Shown here: piece after piece, positions 18,978 to 28,272 of the stretch | How the letters are laid out: the number at the start of each line of letters is the position of its first letter | Numbering within the stretch: the stretch's first letter is position 1 | DNA from: Pseudomonas sp. B21-040 | GTDB taxonomy: Bacteria; Pseudomonadota; Gammaproteobacteria; Pseudomonadales; Pseudomonadaceae | Direction of reading: 5' to 3' | DNA: 64,000 bases | NCBI RefSeq assembly: GCF_024748695.1 | Contig: NZ_CP087176.1 | Coordinates: 4,767,501-4,831,500, forward strand | The notes under the pieces: generated by a model | The model's database searches: none | Seen by the model: only the letters and a program-made list of their open reading frames with translations | What the model was told of the DNA's origin: nothing | Position numbers and translations under genes: made by a program

Positions 18978-20054
18978 ATGGCTGATTTACCGATCAACGA
19001 CCTAAACGTCGCCTCCAACGAGACTCTGATCACTCCTGATCAGCTCAAGCGCGATATCCCCCTGAGCGACGCTGCCCTGCGCACCGTCACCAAGGGCCGC
19101 GAAGTCATTCGCAACATTCTGGATGGCACCGACCACCGCCTGTTCGTCGTCATCGGGCCTTGCTCGATCCACGACATCAAGGCCGCCCACGAATACGCCG
19201 AGCGCCTGAAAGTGCTCGCCGCCGAAGTGTCCGATACCCTGTATCTGGTCATGCGCGTGTATTTCGAGAAGCCACGCACCACCGTCGGCTGGAAAGGCTT
19301 GATCAACGACCCCTACCTGGACGACTCGTTCAAGATCCAGGACGGCTTGCACATCGGTCGCCAGTTGTTGCTGGACCTGGCCGAAAAAGGCCTGCCGACC
19401 GCCACCGAAGCCCTCGACCCGATCTCCCCGCAATACTTGCAGGACCTGATCAGCTGGTCGGCCATCGGCGCACGCACCACCGAATCCCAGACCCACCGCG
19501 AAATGGCTTCCGGCCTGTCTTCGGCGGTCGGCTTCAAGAACGGCACCGACGGCGGCCTGACAGTGGCGATCAACGCCCTGCAATCGGTATCCAGCCCGCA
19601 CCGCTTCCTGGGTATCAACCAGGAGGGTGGCGTGTCGATCGTCACCACCAAGGGCAACGCTTACGGCCATGTGGTCTTGCGCGGCGGCAACGGCAAGCCG
19701 AACTATGACTCGGTCAGCGTCGCGCTCTGCGAGCAAGCGCTGAACAAGGCGAAGATCAAGCCAAACATCATGGTTGATTGCAGCCACGCCAACTCCAACA
19801 AGGACCCGGCCCTGCAACCACTGGTGATGGAGAACGTCGCCAACCAGATTCTGGAAGGCAACAAGTCGATCATCGGCTTGATGGTCGAGAGTCACCTGAA
19901 CTGGGGCTGCCAGGCCATCCCGAAAGACCTCGCCGACCTGCAATACGGCGTATCGATCACCGACGCCTGCATCGACTGGTCCGCCACCGAAAACACCTTG
20001 CGCAGCATGCATGCCAAGCTCAAGGACGTGCTGCCAAAACGTGACCGCAACTGA
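18978..20054 (+). CDS. 3-deoxy-7-phosphoheptulonate (DAHP) synthase, class I
   Basis: A 358-residue AroF/G/H-type enzyme for the first shikimate step. Conserved segments include FVVIGPCSIHD (metal-ligand cysteine), MRVYFEKPRTTVGWKGLINDP, PTATEALDP, GARTTESQTHREMASGL, GFKNGTDG and IMVDCSHANSNKD. It is expected to be feedback inhibited by an aromatic amino acid; which one cannot be read here. It is a single gene followed by a strong terminator. The class II enzyme is at 3464. Confidence 0.96.
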   Translation: MADLPINDLNVASNETLITPDQLKRDIPLSDAALRTVTKGREVIRNILDGTDHRLFVVIGPCSIHDIKAAHEYAERLKVLAAEVSDTLYLVMRVYFEKPRTTVGWKGLINDPYLDDSFKIQDGLHIGRQLLLDLAEKGLPTATEALDPISPQYLQDLISWSAIGARTTESQTHREMASGLSSAVGFKNGTDGGLTVAINALQSVSSPHRFLGINQEGGVSIVTTKGNAYGHVVLRGGNGKPNYDSVSVALCEQALNKAKIKPNIMVDCSHANSNKDPALQPLVMENVANQILEGNKSIIGLMVESHLNWGCQAIPKDLADLQYGVSITDACIDWSATENTLRSMHAKLKDVLPKRDRN

Positions 20055-20075
20055 TCAACGTTTAGCGCACACAAA

Positions 20076-20105
20076 AACGCCAGGCTTAAACCTGGCGTTT
20101 TTTTA
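20076..20105 (+). terminator. Rho-independent terminator of class I DAHP synthase
   Basis: Stem AACGCCAGG/CCTGGCGTT around a short loop, followed by a run of T. It also faces the convergent GNAT gene. Confidence 0.85.
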
Positions 20106-20119
20106 TGCGTTCGTTTTGA

Positions 20120-20401
20120 TCACAGCTTGGCAGCGTGCCGTTGGTGACGCTCCATGTAGCGCTCAACGTAGGAGCACGATGGAATGACGGTGTAACCCAT
20201 TTCGTCTGCGTACTCCAACGCCTTCTCGGTCAAGGCTGCTGCAATGCCGCGTCCCCGCAATGCGTTGGGCACGAATGTGCGATAGATATCCAGGGTCTGT
20301 TTCCCCAGATCCATATAGGTCAGGTAGGCACGATGACCGTCCACACTGGTCTCGAACTGATGACCAGCCTGGTCATGGTGGATGGACAACGCCTCGCTCA
20401 T
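20120..20401 (-). CDS. Small GNAT-fold N-acetyltransferase (YjdJ/Gtn-like)
   Basis: A 93-residue minimal acetyltransferase domain. The acetyl-CoA loop is visible as VPNALRGRGIAAALTEKALEYA, and VIPSCSYVERYMERH follows, the usual end of this short family, where IPSCSYV is well conserved. The ATG at 20401 has AGGAGT before it; the longer in-frame opening at 20467 is not needed. Convergent with DAHP synthase. Substrate unknown. Confidence 0.85.
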   Translation of the reverse strand: MSEALSIHHDQAGHQFETSVDGHRAYLTYMDLGKQTLDIYRTFVPNALRGRGIAAALTEKALEYADEMGYTVIPSCSYVERYMERHQRHAAKL

Positions 20402-21041
20402 CACTACTCCTCGCGGGTCTTGAATTCTGACCCCTACCTTACCGATGTTTTTCCGGCGAAGGAACATCTACGCCACCCCGTGCCAATGGACACCGAGAAG
20501 AACTGCACCGATCTCGCGCAACCGAGCACGTATCAAATAGTAGGCACCATTGGCAAAAATGCTCAAGGTACGCTCGTCATCATGCTCAACTGGCGGGTGC
20601 TGCTTCAGGGAACGCAGGGACGGCTCGACCGGCGGTCTTTGCGGGTCGAAAGCCTGAACATTGCCGGATGTTGAGACTTAAGACGAACCCGCGATTTTAA
20701 AGTCACCTCTACATGGATAAAGATTATGAGGGCCGCTGCGCAAAATTCGAACGAAAGTATGGACGAGTTCATCTAGCCAGACTTTAGCCAAGACTGAAAA
20801 AAAACGCCGTGAGTGCCGGGAACTTTTCCTCACCGCTTCGCTCAGGCTCGGGCCTCGTAGCTGGATATTTTTTAAACAATGCAGTTAAAAGTTGCTCGAA
20901 AAAGAATCAACGCCTACAATTTTTTTTGCTTCTTGCGTTACGTCAGTTTACTTACGAGTAGTAATGAGTAGTATGTACGCCGGCTATTTCCTCACTCTGA
21001 GGAGACAGCTACTTAATTGAAAGTCCTTGAAGGGGAACACG
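20402..21041. other. Long spacer upstream of oprI
   Basis: About 640 bp between the GNAT gene (leftward) and oprI (rightward). The right half is AT-rich compared with its surroundings and must contain the strong oprI promoter and leader, with GAGGAGACAGC and AAGGGGAAC before the start. The stretch 20822-20866 contains CTTCGCTCAGGCTCGGGCCTCG-like self-complementary DNA. A minus-strand frame at about 20481-20687 has no start codon and is not called. Confidence 0.45.
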
Positions 21042-21293
21042 ATGAACAACGTTCTGAAATTCTCTGCTCTGGCTCTGGCCGCAGTTCTGGCTACCGGTTG
21101 CAGCAGCGCATCGAAAGAAACAGAAGCACGTCTGACCGCTACTGAAGACGCAGCAGCTCGCTCCCAAGCTCGTGCAGACGAAGCTTACCGTAAAGCTGAT
21201 GAAGCTCTGGCTGCTGCTCAAAAAGCACAACAGACTGCTGACGAAGCTAACGAGCGTGCTCTGCGCATGCTGGACAAAGCTAGCCGCAAGTAA
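21042..21293 (+). CDS. oprI: Major outer-membrane lipoprotein OprI (Lpp homologue)
   Basis: An 83-residue lipoprotein, the exact OprI length. The signal peptide ends in the lipobox LATGCSS (lipidated Cys at about residue 20). The mature part is an alanine-rich trimeric coiled coil built on heptads ([35 protein letters not shown]). It ends SRK, the C-terminal lysine that can be bound to peptidoglycan. Codon use is strongly restricted (GCT, CGT, CTG), as in very highly expressed genes, and AAGGGGAA precedes the ATG. The convergent neighbour is an L,D-transpeptidase, the enzyme class that makes this link. Confidence 0.97.
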   Translation: MNNVLKFSALALAAVLATGCSSASKETEARLTATEDAAARSQARADEAYRKADEALAAAQKAQQTADEANERALRMLDKASRK

Positions 21294-21314
21294 TAATCCC
21301 TCGGGATTGTTATC

Positions 21315-21345
21315 AAGCCGACCCATTTTATGGGTCGGCTTTTTT
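21315..21345 (+). terminator. Rho-independent terminator of oprI
   Basis: Stem AAGCCGACCCA/TGGGTCGGCTT with loop TTTTA and a trailing T-tract, directly after the oprI stop, as expected for a stable abundant mRNA. Confidence 0.92.
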
Positions 21346-21371
21346 GTTGCCGGGTGTTTTCTTCCGGCAAT

Positions 21372-21410
21372 AAAAAACCCGCCGACGCAACCTGCGTCGG
21401 CGGGTTTCTT
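21372..21410. terminator. Bidirectional Rho-independent terminator
   Basis: Long GC stem ACCCGCCGACGCA/TGCGTCGGCGGGT with A-tract at left and T-rich sequence at right. It serves the leftward L,D-transpeptidase gene and backs up the oprI terminator. Confidence 0.88.
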
Positions 21411-21417
21411 TCAAGCC

Positions 21418-22389
21418 TTACTGCAATGGATCGAGCGGTGCACTCGACATCATTGGCGCAGCCCCGTTCGGCACAGCGATTTCCACCGGCAGGCCATCTT
21501 CAGCGGCGACCACGTCGCGCACCACATCCCAATTCATACGTAGGTTGTTAGTGATGTCTTCACGCTTGAGCATCGCGTTGATAACCGCAGTGTGCTTGTC
21601 GACCACCGAAGGGTTGCCCTTGTCATCCAGTGGCGTGTGCGCTTCCAGATAAACCTTGCCGGCACTCACACCGAACTTGTACGGGTCGTTGATGATCCGC
21701 ACCGACGTACCGACCGGCACCATGCCAGCCATTTCCAGCACGTTGTTGTTGAACATGCGGAAGCAGCCATGACTGGTACGCATGCCGATGCCAAACTTCT
21801 TGTTAGAGCCGTGGATCAGGTAGCCCGGTGTACCCAGAGTGAACTTGAACGGCCCCAGAGGGTTGTCTGGGCCTGCCGGCACCACATTAGGCAGCGGATC
21901 TCCGTCGGCGGCGTGCTCGGCCTTGATCGACGCTGGAGGCGTCCAGGTCGGGTTCGGCGTCTTCGCGGTGATGCTGGTGTGGGCAATCGGCGAACCCCAG
22001 CCCTCACGACCGATACCCAACGGGAACGTGTACACCACGTTCTTGCCTTTCGGGTAGTAGTAGAGGCGGTACTCGGCCAGGTTGATCACGATGCCTTCAC
22101 GCGGTCCCGGTGGCAGGATGAAACGTGTTGGCAGAATGATTTCGGTGCCGGCGCCCGGCAACCATGCATCAACTCCAGGGTTGGCCGCGACCATTTCCGT
22201 GTAGCCCAGGTCGTAGGCGGTACCAAGGTCGGCGAAGGTATCTTCGTATTTGGCCTTGATCACTTGCACCTGACCGATGATGTCTTCACCGGGCGGTGGC
22301 AGGGGAAACTCCAATGCTGCAACTGGACCGGCCGCAAACAACGCAGCAAGAGTCAGGCAGCGGGTAACGGCAGGAAAACGCGGCAACAT
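21418..22389 (-). CDS. L,D-transpeptidase with LysM domain (YkuD family)
   Basis: A 323-residue periplasmic enzyme. There is a signal peptide (cleavage around PVAA at residue 25), a LysM-like peptidoglycan-binding region at about 45-90 (YEDTFADLGTAYDLGYTEMVAANPGVDAW), and a YkuD domain with the catalytic HGSNKKFGIGMRTSHGCFRM: His193, Ser206-His207-Gly208-Cys209 and Arg211. This architecture matches E. coli ErfK/YbiS/YcfS, which attach Braun lipoprotein to peptidoglycan. The start at 22389 has AAGGA upstream. Its place beside oprI supports OprI anchoring as its job. Confidence 0.9.
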   Translation of the reverse strand: MLPRFPAVTRCLTLAALFAAGPVAALEFPLPPPGEDIIGQVQVIKAKYEDTFADLGTAYDLGYTEMVAANPGVDAWLPGAGTEIILPTRFILPPGPREGIVINLAEYRLYYYPKGKNVVYTFPLGIGREGWGSPIAHTSITAKTPNPTWTPPASIKAEHAADGDPLPNVVPAGPDNPLGPFKFTLGTPGYLIHGSNKKFGIGMRTSHGCFRMFNNNVLEMAGMVPVGTSVRIINDPYKFGVSAGKVYLEAHTPLDDKGNPSVVDKHTAVINAMLKREDITNNLRMNWDVVRDVVAAEDGLPVEIAVPNGAAPMMSSAPLDPLQ

Positions 22390-22488
22390 CCGGAAAGTCC
22401 TTCGCAGGTCGACTAGGGTAAAAGCGCGATTGTACACCGCCGCCCGTAAATTCGGGGAGTTGGTCGATAGCAAGCTATCCTTGACGCC

Positions 22489-22782
22489 TTAGAGCTCGAA
22501 GCGCAGCTCTGGCCAGATGGGCGAAGTGCCGCGCTTTTGCGATTCCAGAATGGCTCGGCACAGCGAGCACAGTCGCTGGTCCTGAAACACACGACGGTCG
22601 ACGCTCGACCAGCGTGGCTGTGCCGGCAACAGGCTGCCGCACAAGGTTCGGTCCGCCGAGCCGCCCAGTTCCAGCTGACGCGTCACCAGATGCACCCGCA
22701 CTTCCTGGCAGGCGAACAGATCCAGCTGTTCGTCAGGCTCGATCAGTTGGTAGGCAAAAAGTGACCAGGCGGGACGCGGCAT
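22489..22782 (-). CDS. Conserved hypothetical protein, cysteine-rich
   Basis: A 97-residue protein with no signal peptide or membrane span. It contains four cysteines: FACQEV, TLCGSL and the pair in RLCSLCRAI, which might bind a metal, although the spacing is not that of a standard zinc ribbon. The ATG at 22782 has GGAG six bases upstream. It lies between the L,D-transpeptidase and tesA on the same strand. No function recognised. Confidence 0.7.
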   Translation of the reverse strand: MPRPAWSLFAYQLIEPDEQLDLFACQEVRVHLVTRQLELGGSADRTLCGSLLPAQPRWSSVDRRVFQDQRLCSLCRAILESQKRGTSPIWPELRFEL

Positions 22783-22838
22783 CGGGGGCTCCAAATCGGG
22801 GGCGCCACCTTAGCCGAAAGCCTGCTTCTAGAAAAGTC

Positions 22839-23444
22839 TCATAACAGTGGTTTTAGCGTAGGCCAGACATTTTCCAGCAACTTGTCCTGAGCCCCGGCCG
22901 CCGGGTGTATGCCGTCGGCCTGCATCAGGTCTGGATGACCGCCCACACCGTCGAGAAAAAACGGCACCAGCGGGATTTTCTTCTCATTGGCCAGGTTGCT
23001 GTAGACCTTGGCAAAGGCCTCGGTGTATCGAACGCCGTAATTGGGTGGCAATTGCATGCCCAACAGCAACACCTTGGCACCGCTGTCCTGAGAGTTGTCG
23101 ATCATCGCCGCAAGGTTTTGTTGCAATTGCGTCGGAAGCAATCCACGCAGACCGTCATTGCCGCCCAACTCAAGGATGACCAACTCAGGCTTATGCTCTG
23201 CAAGCAGCGCGGGCAGGCGTGCCTGGCCTCCGGCACTGGTGTCGCCGCTGATGGACGCATTGATCACTTTGTCGTCGAAACCTTCGCGCTTGAGCCGTTG
23301 TTCAAGCAGTGAGACCCACCCCAACCGGGTATCCAGCCCGAAACCGGCGCTGATACTATCGCCAACGATCAGGACAGTACCCGCCGCTGCGTTCTGGGCC
23401 ATGCACATCAAGGCCAGGCCAGCACTCAAAAACCACACACGCAT
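22839..23444 (-). CDS. tesA: Periplasmic acyl-CoA thioesterase I / lysophospholipase TesA
   Basis: A 201-residue SGNH hydrolase with a signal peptide (cleaved after NAAA). Block I is GDSIS with nucleophile Ser30, block III is GGND, and block V is DGIHP with Asp177 and His180. The family acts as thioesterase, arylesterase and lysophospholipase in the periplasm. ATG 23444 has GGAG upstream. Its start is only 10 bp from the start of the divergent ABC gene, the same arrangement as tesA-ybbA in E. coli. Confidence 0.95.
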   Translation of the reverse strand: MRVWFLSAGLALMCMAQNAAAGTVLIVGDSISAGFGLDTRLGWVSLLEQRLKREGFDDKVINASISGDTSAGGQARLPALLAEHKPELVILELGGNDGLRGLLPTQLQQNLAAMIDNSQDSGAKVLLLGMQLPPNYGVRYTEAFAKVYSNLANEKKIPLVPFFLDGVGGHPDLMQADGIHPAAGAQDKLLENVWPTLKPLL

Positions 23445-23454
23445 CGGATTCTCC

Positions 23455-24138
23455 ATGGGCGCAAGCATTCTCACCGCGAAGAACCTCAGCAAAGTGGTCC
23501 CCAGCGCGGAAGGTGAACTGACTATCCTGCACGAACTCAGCCTGGAACTGAACAAGGGCGACAGCCTGGCCATCGTCGGCGCCTCCGGTTCCGGCAAATC
23601 CACCCTCCTCGGCCTGCTGGCCGGCCTCGACCTGCCCAGCAGCGGCGAAGTCACGCTGGCCGGGCAAGGGCTGAGCGCACTCGACGAGGATCAACGTGCA
23701 CGCATCCGGGCCGAGCATGTCGGTTTTGTTTTCCAGTCCTTTCAGCTGCTCGACAGCCTCAACGCGTTGGAAAACGTCATGTTGCCGCTGGAACTCGATG
23801 GCCGCAAAGACGCCCGCGAGCGGGCCACCGAATTGCTGCAACGGGTCGGCCTGGGCCAGCGCCTGACGCACTCGCCGCGCCAGCTCTCGGGAGGTGAACA
23901 GCAACGTGTGGCGATTGCCCGGGCGTTTGCCGCCGAACCCGACGTGCTGTTTGCCGATGAACCCACCGGCAACCTCGACAGCCACACCGGCGAGCGCATC
24001 AGCGATCTGTTGTTCGAACTCAATCAGGAACGCGGCACGACGCTGGTGCTCGTGACGCACGACGAACGCCTGGCACATCGCTGCCGGCGTCTGATCCGCC
24101 TTGAAGCCGGCCTGCTGGTCGCCCCTCTGGAGCCTTGA
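23455..24138 (+). CDS. ABC transporter ATP-binding protein (YbbA type)
   Basis: A 227-residue ATPase of the LolD/MacB/YbbA group. Walker A is GASGSGKS, the Q-loop is FVFQSFQLL, the signature is [16 protein letters not shown], Walker B is [12 protein letters not shown] and the H-loop is VTHDE. Mechanotransmission ABC systems of this type use ATP to drive periplasmic work rather than classical import. Its stop overlaps the permease start (TGATG), so the two are translationally coupled. It is divergent from tesA with only 10 bp between starts. Confidence 0.92.
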   Translation: MGASILTAKNLSKVVPSAEGELTILHELSLELNKGDSLAIVGASGSGKSTLLGLLAGLDLPSSGEVTLAGQGLSALDEDQRARIRAEHVGFVFQSFQLLDSLNALENVMLPLELDGRKDARERATELLQRVGLGQRLTHSPRQLSGGEQQRVAIARAFAAEPDVLFADEPTGNLDSHTGERISDLLFELNQERGTTLVLVTHDERLAHRCRRLIRLEAGLLVAPLEP

Positions 24139-26642
24139 TGGCACGCCTGCCGCTGTTGCGCCTGTTCAGTCTTGCCATCCGCCAACTGCTGCGCGACGCC
24201 CGCGCCGGTGAATTGCGGGTGTTGTTCTTCGCCTTGCTGGTGGCCGTAGCGGCGAGCACCGCCATCGGTTACTTCGGCGCCCGCCTGAACGGCGCCATGA
24301 TGTTGCGCGCCACCGAGTTTCTCGGTGCCGACCTGCTGCTCGAAGGCAGCTCACCGGCGCGTCCCGAACAGATCAACAGTGGCCTGGAATTAGGGCTCGA
24401 ACACGCTCAAGTGGTGGAGTTCTCCAGCGTCATCGCCACCGACAATGGCATTCAACTGTCCAGCATCAAGGCGGCCGACGCGGTCTACCCACTGCGCGGC
24501 GAACTGAAAAGCGCCCCGACACCCTTCGCCCCGGAAGAACCCGGTGGCGGACCGAAACCCGGTGAAGCCTGGGTCGAAGCGCGCTTGCTGACAGCACTGG
24601 ACCTGAAGATCGGCGACAGCATCGACGTCGGCCTGAAAACCCTGAAGCTGGCACGGGTGCTGACCTACGAACCCGACCGGGCGGGCAACTTCTACAGCCT
24701 GACACCACGCGTGCTGATCAACCTCGACGACCTAACCGCCACCGGTGTGGTGCAACCGGGTAGCCGGGTCAGCTACCGTGAACTCTGGCGCGGCAAAGCC
24801 GAGGCGCTGGAAACCTATCGTCAATTGATCAAGCCAGGACTGGCCGCCAACCAGCGGCTGCAGGATGCCCGCGACGGCAACCGACAAATTGGCGGCGCAT
24901 TGGGCAAGGCCGAGCGCTACCTCAACATGGCGAGCCTGGTGGCCGTTCTTTTGTCCGGCGTGGCAGTCGCGCTGTCGGCAACACGCTTCGCTACCCGCCG
25001 ATTCGATGCCAGTGCCTTGCTGCGCTGCCTGGGCCTGTCGCGCCGGGAAACCATGATGCTGTTCAGTTTGCAGTTGGCGGTACTGGGACTGCTCGCCAGC
25101 CTTAGTGGCGCTCTCCTGGGCTGGCTGGCACAGCTTGGGCTGTTTGCACTGCTGCATGACTTGTTACCAACCGATGTGCCACCGGGAGGTCTGCTGCCGG
25201 CCATCGCCGGGATCGGTACAGGGCTGGTGGCGCTGGCCGGTTTCGCCTTGCCGCCGCTCGCCGCACTCGGTCGCGTGCCACCGCTGCGGGTGCTGCGTCG
25301 GGACATGCTGCCGATCCCCTCCAGCACCTGGATGGTTTATGGCGCTGCGTTGGGTGCCCTAGGCCTGATCATGTGGCGCCTGAGCCTCGACCTGGTGCTG
25401 ACCTTCGCTCTGCTCGGCGGTGGCGTGATCGCCGCGCTGGTGCTCGGCGGCTTGCTCCTGCTGCTGCTGAAAAGCCTACGGCGGCTGCTGGCCCGTGCTT
25501 CGCTACCCTGGCGCCTAGGGCTCGGCCAACTGCTGCGTCATCCATTGGCGGCCGCGGGACAAGCCTTGGCTTTCGGCCTGATTCTACTGTCCATGGCGCT
25601 GATCGCGTTGCTGCGGGGCGAACTGCTGGATACCTGGCAAAATCAACTGCCGAAAAATGCGCCGAACTATTTTGCGCTGAACATTCTGCCGGCGGACAAA
25701 CAGGCCTTTACTGATCGCCTGATCGAACTGTCGGCGCAGTCCGCGCCGCTCTATCCCGTGGTGCCAGGGAGACTGATCAGCATCAATGACGTGCCCGTGC
25801 AAGACATCGTCAGCAAGGATTCGGCGGGTGATCGAGCGATTCAGCGCGACCTGAGCCTGACCTGGGCGGCCGACTTGCCGGCAGGTAACAAACTGAAGGC
25901 GGGCAACTGGTGGAGCGAACAGGCACCCGAAGCAGTACCTGGCGTTTCTGTTGAAGGCAAAGTCGCCGAAAGCCTAAAACTCAAGCTCGGCGATCATATG
26001 GTGTTTACCGTGGGCGGGGTCAACCGTGAAGCGAAAGTCACCAGCCTGCGAGACATCAACTGGGACAACTTCCAGCCAAACTTTTTCATGATCTTCCAGC
26101 CCGGCACTCTGAAGGATTTGCCGGCGACTTACCTGACCAGTTTCTATCTGGCGGCCGGGCATGATCAGCAGATTGTCGACCTGTCGCGCAGCTTCCCGGC
26201 GGTCACCATTCTGCAAGTCGAAGCCTTGCTGCAGCAGCTACGCAGCATCCTCGCCCAAGTCACGCTGGCGGTGGAATATGTGTTGCTGTTTGTACTGGCA
26301 GCGGGGATGGCGGTGTTGTTTTCCGGCTTGCAGGCAACACTCGATGAACGCATTCGCCAAGGCGCCCTGTTACGAGCACTGGGGGCCGAACGGCAATTGC
26401 TGGTGAAAGCCCGACGGATCGAGTTCGGATTACTCGGCGCAGTCAGCGGGCTATTGGCAGCACTGGGGTCGGAACTGGTGAGCCTGGTGCTCTACCGCTA
26501 TGCCTTCGACCTGCCGTGGCATCCGCATCCGTGGTTGTTGGTGCTGCCATTGATCGGCGCAGTGCTGATTGGCGGCGCCGGTGTGTTCGGTACGCGTCGA
26601 GCCTTGAACGCCAGCCCACTGACAGTGTTGCGCGAGGGTTGA
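24138..26642 (+). CDS. ABC transporter permease (YbbP/FtsX-like, 834 residues)
   Basis: Large MacB/FtsX-type permease. It has one N-terminal membrane span followed by a long periplasmic region, a cluster of spans around residues 260-470 ([20 protein letters not shown] through two further segments), a second periplasmic region and a final FtsX block ([20 protein letters not shown], then [22 protein letters not shown]). This duplicated arrangement is that of E. coli YbbP. It partners with the ATPase directly upstream; position next to tesA suggests a role with lysophospholipid or other envelope lipids, which is inference. Confidence 0.9.
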   Translation: MARLPLLRLFSLAIRQLLRDARAGELRVLFFALLVAVAASTAIGYFGARLNGAMMLRATEFLGADLLLEGSSPARPEQINSGLELGLEHAQVVEFSSVIATDNGIQLSSIKAADAVYPLRGELKSAPTPFAPEEPGGGPKPGEAWVEARLLTALDLKIGDSIDVGLKTLKLARVLTYEPDRAGNFYSLTPRVLINLDDLTATGVVQPGSRVSYRELWRGKAEALETYRQLIKPGLAANQRLQDARDGNRQIGGALGKAERYLNMASLVAVLLSGVAVALSATRFATRRFDASALLRCLGLSRRETMMLFSLQLAVLGLLASLSGALLGWLAQLGLFALLHDLLPTDVPPGGLLPAIAGIGTGLVALAGFALPPLAALGRVPPLRVLRRDMLPIPSSTWMVYGAALGALGLIMWRLSLDLVLTFALLGGGVIAALVLGGLLLLLLKSLRRLLARASLPWRLGLGQLLRHPLAAAGQALAFGLILLSMALIALLRGELLDTWQNQLPKNAPNYFALNILPADKQAFTDRLIELSAQSAPLYPVVPGRLISINDVPVQDIVSKDSAGDRAIQRDLSLTWAADLPAGNKLKAGNWWSEQAPEAVPGVSVEGKVAESLKLKLGDHMVFTVGGVNREAKVTSLRDINWDNFQPNFFMIFQPGTLKDLPATYLTSFYLAAGHDQQIVDLSRSFPAVTILQVEALLQQLRSILAQVTLAVEYVLLFVLAAGMAVLFSGLQATLDERIRQGALLRALGAERQLLVKARRIEFGLLGAVSGLLAALGSELVSLVLYRYAFDLPWHPHPWLLVLPLIGAVLIGGAGVFGTRRALNASPLTVLREG

Positions 26643-26676
26643 TAGACTCAAGGCTTCTCCATCACAAGAAGTTGTC

Positions 26677-27174
26677 ATGAGCCGCTATCGCCCTCCCCGC
26701 ACCGCTGGCACCGCGCTGATCACCCCCGAAGGGGAGGCGCGGATGCGGGCCGAGTTTCACGAACTTTGGCATGTACGGCGACCGCAAGTAACGCAGTCTG
26801 TGAGCGAGGCCGCAGCTCAGGGTGATCGCTCCGAGAACGCGGAATACACCTACGGCAAAAAAATGCTGCGCGAAATAGACAGCCGTGTGCGCTTCCTCAC
26901 CAAACGGCTGGAAGCGCTCAAAGTGGTTAGCGAGAAACCCAGCGACCCGAACAAAGTCTATTTTGGCGCCTGGGTCACCATCGAAGACGAGGACGGCAAA
27001 GAGTCGCGCTACCGCATCGTCGGCCCGGACGAGCTAGACCTGAAACTGGGGCTGATCAGCATCGACTCACCGCTCGCTCGCGCGCTGATCGGCAAGGCGC
27101 TGGACGCCGAAGTTCGCGTCCAGACACCTACCGGTGAGCAATGCGTGTATATCGTGGCGATTGAGTACCTTTGA
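26677..27174 (+). CDS. greB: Transcription elongation factor GreB
   Basis: A 165-residue transcript-cleavage factor that rescues backtracked RNA polymerase. The N-terminal coiled coil carries the catalytic acidic loop in [21 protein letters not shown] (DRSENAEY), and the C-terminal domain has [19 protein letters not shown]. The YTYGKK..RE version of the loop and total length favour GreB over GreA. It starts 35 bp after the ABC permease and ends close to a convergent small gene. Confidence 0.93.
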   Translation: MSRYRPPRTAGTALITPEGEARMRAEFHELWHVRRPQVTQSVSEAAAQGDRSENAEYTYGKKMLREIDSRVRFLTKRLEALKVVSEKPSDPNKVYFGAWVTIEDEDGKESRYRIVGPDELDLKLGLISIDSPLARALIGKALDAEVRVQTPTGEQCVYIVAIEYL

Positions 27175-27177
27175 ACC

Positions 27178-27486
27178 TTAGCGTCGGGTAATCAAACCTT
27201 GCCGGGCAACGCGGGTCAGTTGCCTGATCACTTCAGGGGCGTCTTCAAGACTCGGCGATTGAATCACTGCCAGATCAAAGCTGTCGTTGGCAAATCGAGC
27301 CAGCGATTCACCGTCTTCGACAAACTGGATCAGAAATGCCGCAGGGCCGCCGGTACGGCGTGGCCAGCCATCGAGATAACGCAGAAGTGTCGGCTGATGT
27401 TGACCGCCAAGCAGGATTTTTGGATTGCGCTGGGTGAGATGTGCCGTGATCGGCGCGGGACGTACAACGGGGCTAAGTGCGTTCAT
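27178..27486 (-). CDS. Conserved hypothetical protein (about 102 residues)
   Basis: A small cytoplasmic protein. The segment ESLARFANDSFDLAVIQSPSLEDAPEVIRQLTRVARQGLITRR resembles the end of a methyltransferase-like Rossmann domain, but no SAM loop is present, so it may be a truncated or repurposed fold. The ATG at 27486 is favoured over a TTG at 27507, with AGAGA upstream. Convergent with greB, 3 bp apart. Function not recognised. Confidence 0.6.
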   Translation of the reverse strand: MNALSPVVRPAPITAHLTQRNPKILLGGQHQPTLLRYLDGWPRRTGGPAAFLIQFVEDGESLARFANDSFDLAVIQSPSLEDAPEVIRQLTRVARQGLITRR

Positions 27487-27689
27487 CGAATCGTGTCTCT
27501 GCCTCAAAAGTCTGCATGGCAGGTGAGAGGCAACACCGAACCAGCGCTTTAGCGGTATTTCGAAGCCTGTTTCAAGCTTCTATCGGCAACTGAATGAGTC
27601 ACCTGGCGCCCCGCAAGTAGCTGTTTAAATCGGCGCATGAGCAGCATCCTAGAGAAGCCGACACAGCAGTGTCAAGAATCACGCGCAAC

Positions 27690-27719
27690 AAAAAAGGCCC
27701 GCGCAGTGCGGGCCTTTTA
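27690..27719. terminator. Rho-independent terminator (bidirectional form)
   Basis: Stem AAAAGGCCCGC/GCGGGCCTTTT with loop GCAGT. It lies downstream of the DoxX gene on the minus strand. Confidence 0.88.
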
Positions 27720-27734
27720 GTTGAGCCAGAGCGG

Positions 27735-28169
27735 TCAGTCGGTGATGGCACCGTCCAGCGACAGCTTGCCGGCACCTTCGATCAATACCGCGATACTGCC
27801 ACCGAGCAGGGCCAGGGCGAATTCATAGCCGTTGTTGGCCATGAACAAGCCGTTGTGGATATGCACGGAGAAAATCGCAACCAGCGAGAGGATGGTCAGC
27901 CCCAGCGCCGCAGGACGTGTCAGCAGACCGATAATCAGGGCCAGACCGCCAAAGAACTCCGTCCCCCCGGCCAGAATCGCCATCAGATGACCCGGTGCAA
28001 GGCCCACGCTTTCCATGTATTGCGCGGTGCCGGCGATGCCGTAGCCACCAAACATGCCGAAGAGCTTCTGTGCGCCATGAGCCGCAAAAATGATCCCGAC
28101 AACGATCCGTATGGCGGTCAGGCCGAAACCGGCGCGGGTAAACAGTACCTTGTTGATCAGTGAGCTCAT
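27735..28169 (-). CDS. DoxX family membrane protein
   Basis: A 144-residue four-helix inner-membrane protein. The opening LTAIRIVVGIIFAAHGAQKLFGMFGG is diagnostic for DoxX/YphA-type proteins, followed by AGGTEFFGGLALIIGLLTRPAALGL. Family members are linked to sulfur compound oxidation or redox stress in some bacteria, but most have no defined role. It is monocistronic, with a clear terminator downstream. Confidence 0.85.
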   Translation of the reverse strand: MSSLINKVLFTRAGFGLTAIRIVVGIIFAAHGAQKLFGMFGGYGIAGTAQYMESVGLAPGHLMAILAGGTEFFGGLALIIGLLTRPAALGLTILSLVAIFSVHIHNGLFMANNGYEFALALLGGSIAVLIEGAGKLSLDGAITD

Positions 28170-28272
28170 GCTGTGTCATCCATTGTCAGTGTGTGTTCGT
28201 CGGGCGCCATATTAATCGATAAAACGAATGCTAAAAGCGCAATAATTGCGCCATAACAATCAGCTTAGTCGA

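Noticed and set aside
20481..20687. A 69-codon minus-strand frame ending in GVHWHGVA
   Set aside because: It has no ATG, GTG or TTG near its beginning and no ribosome site; at best a decayed remnant.
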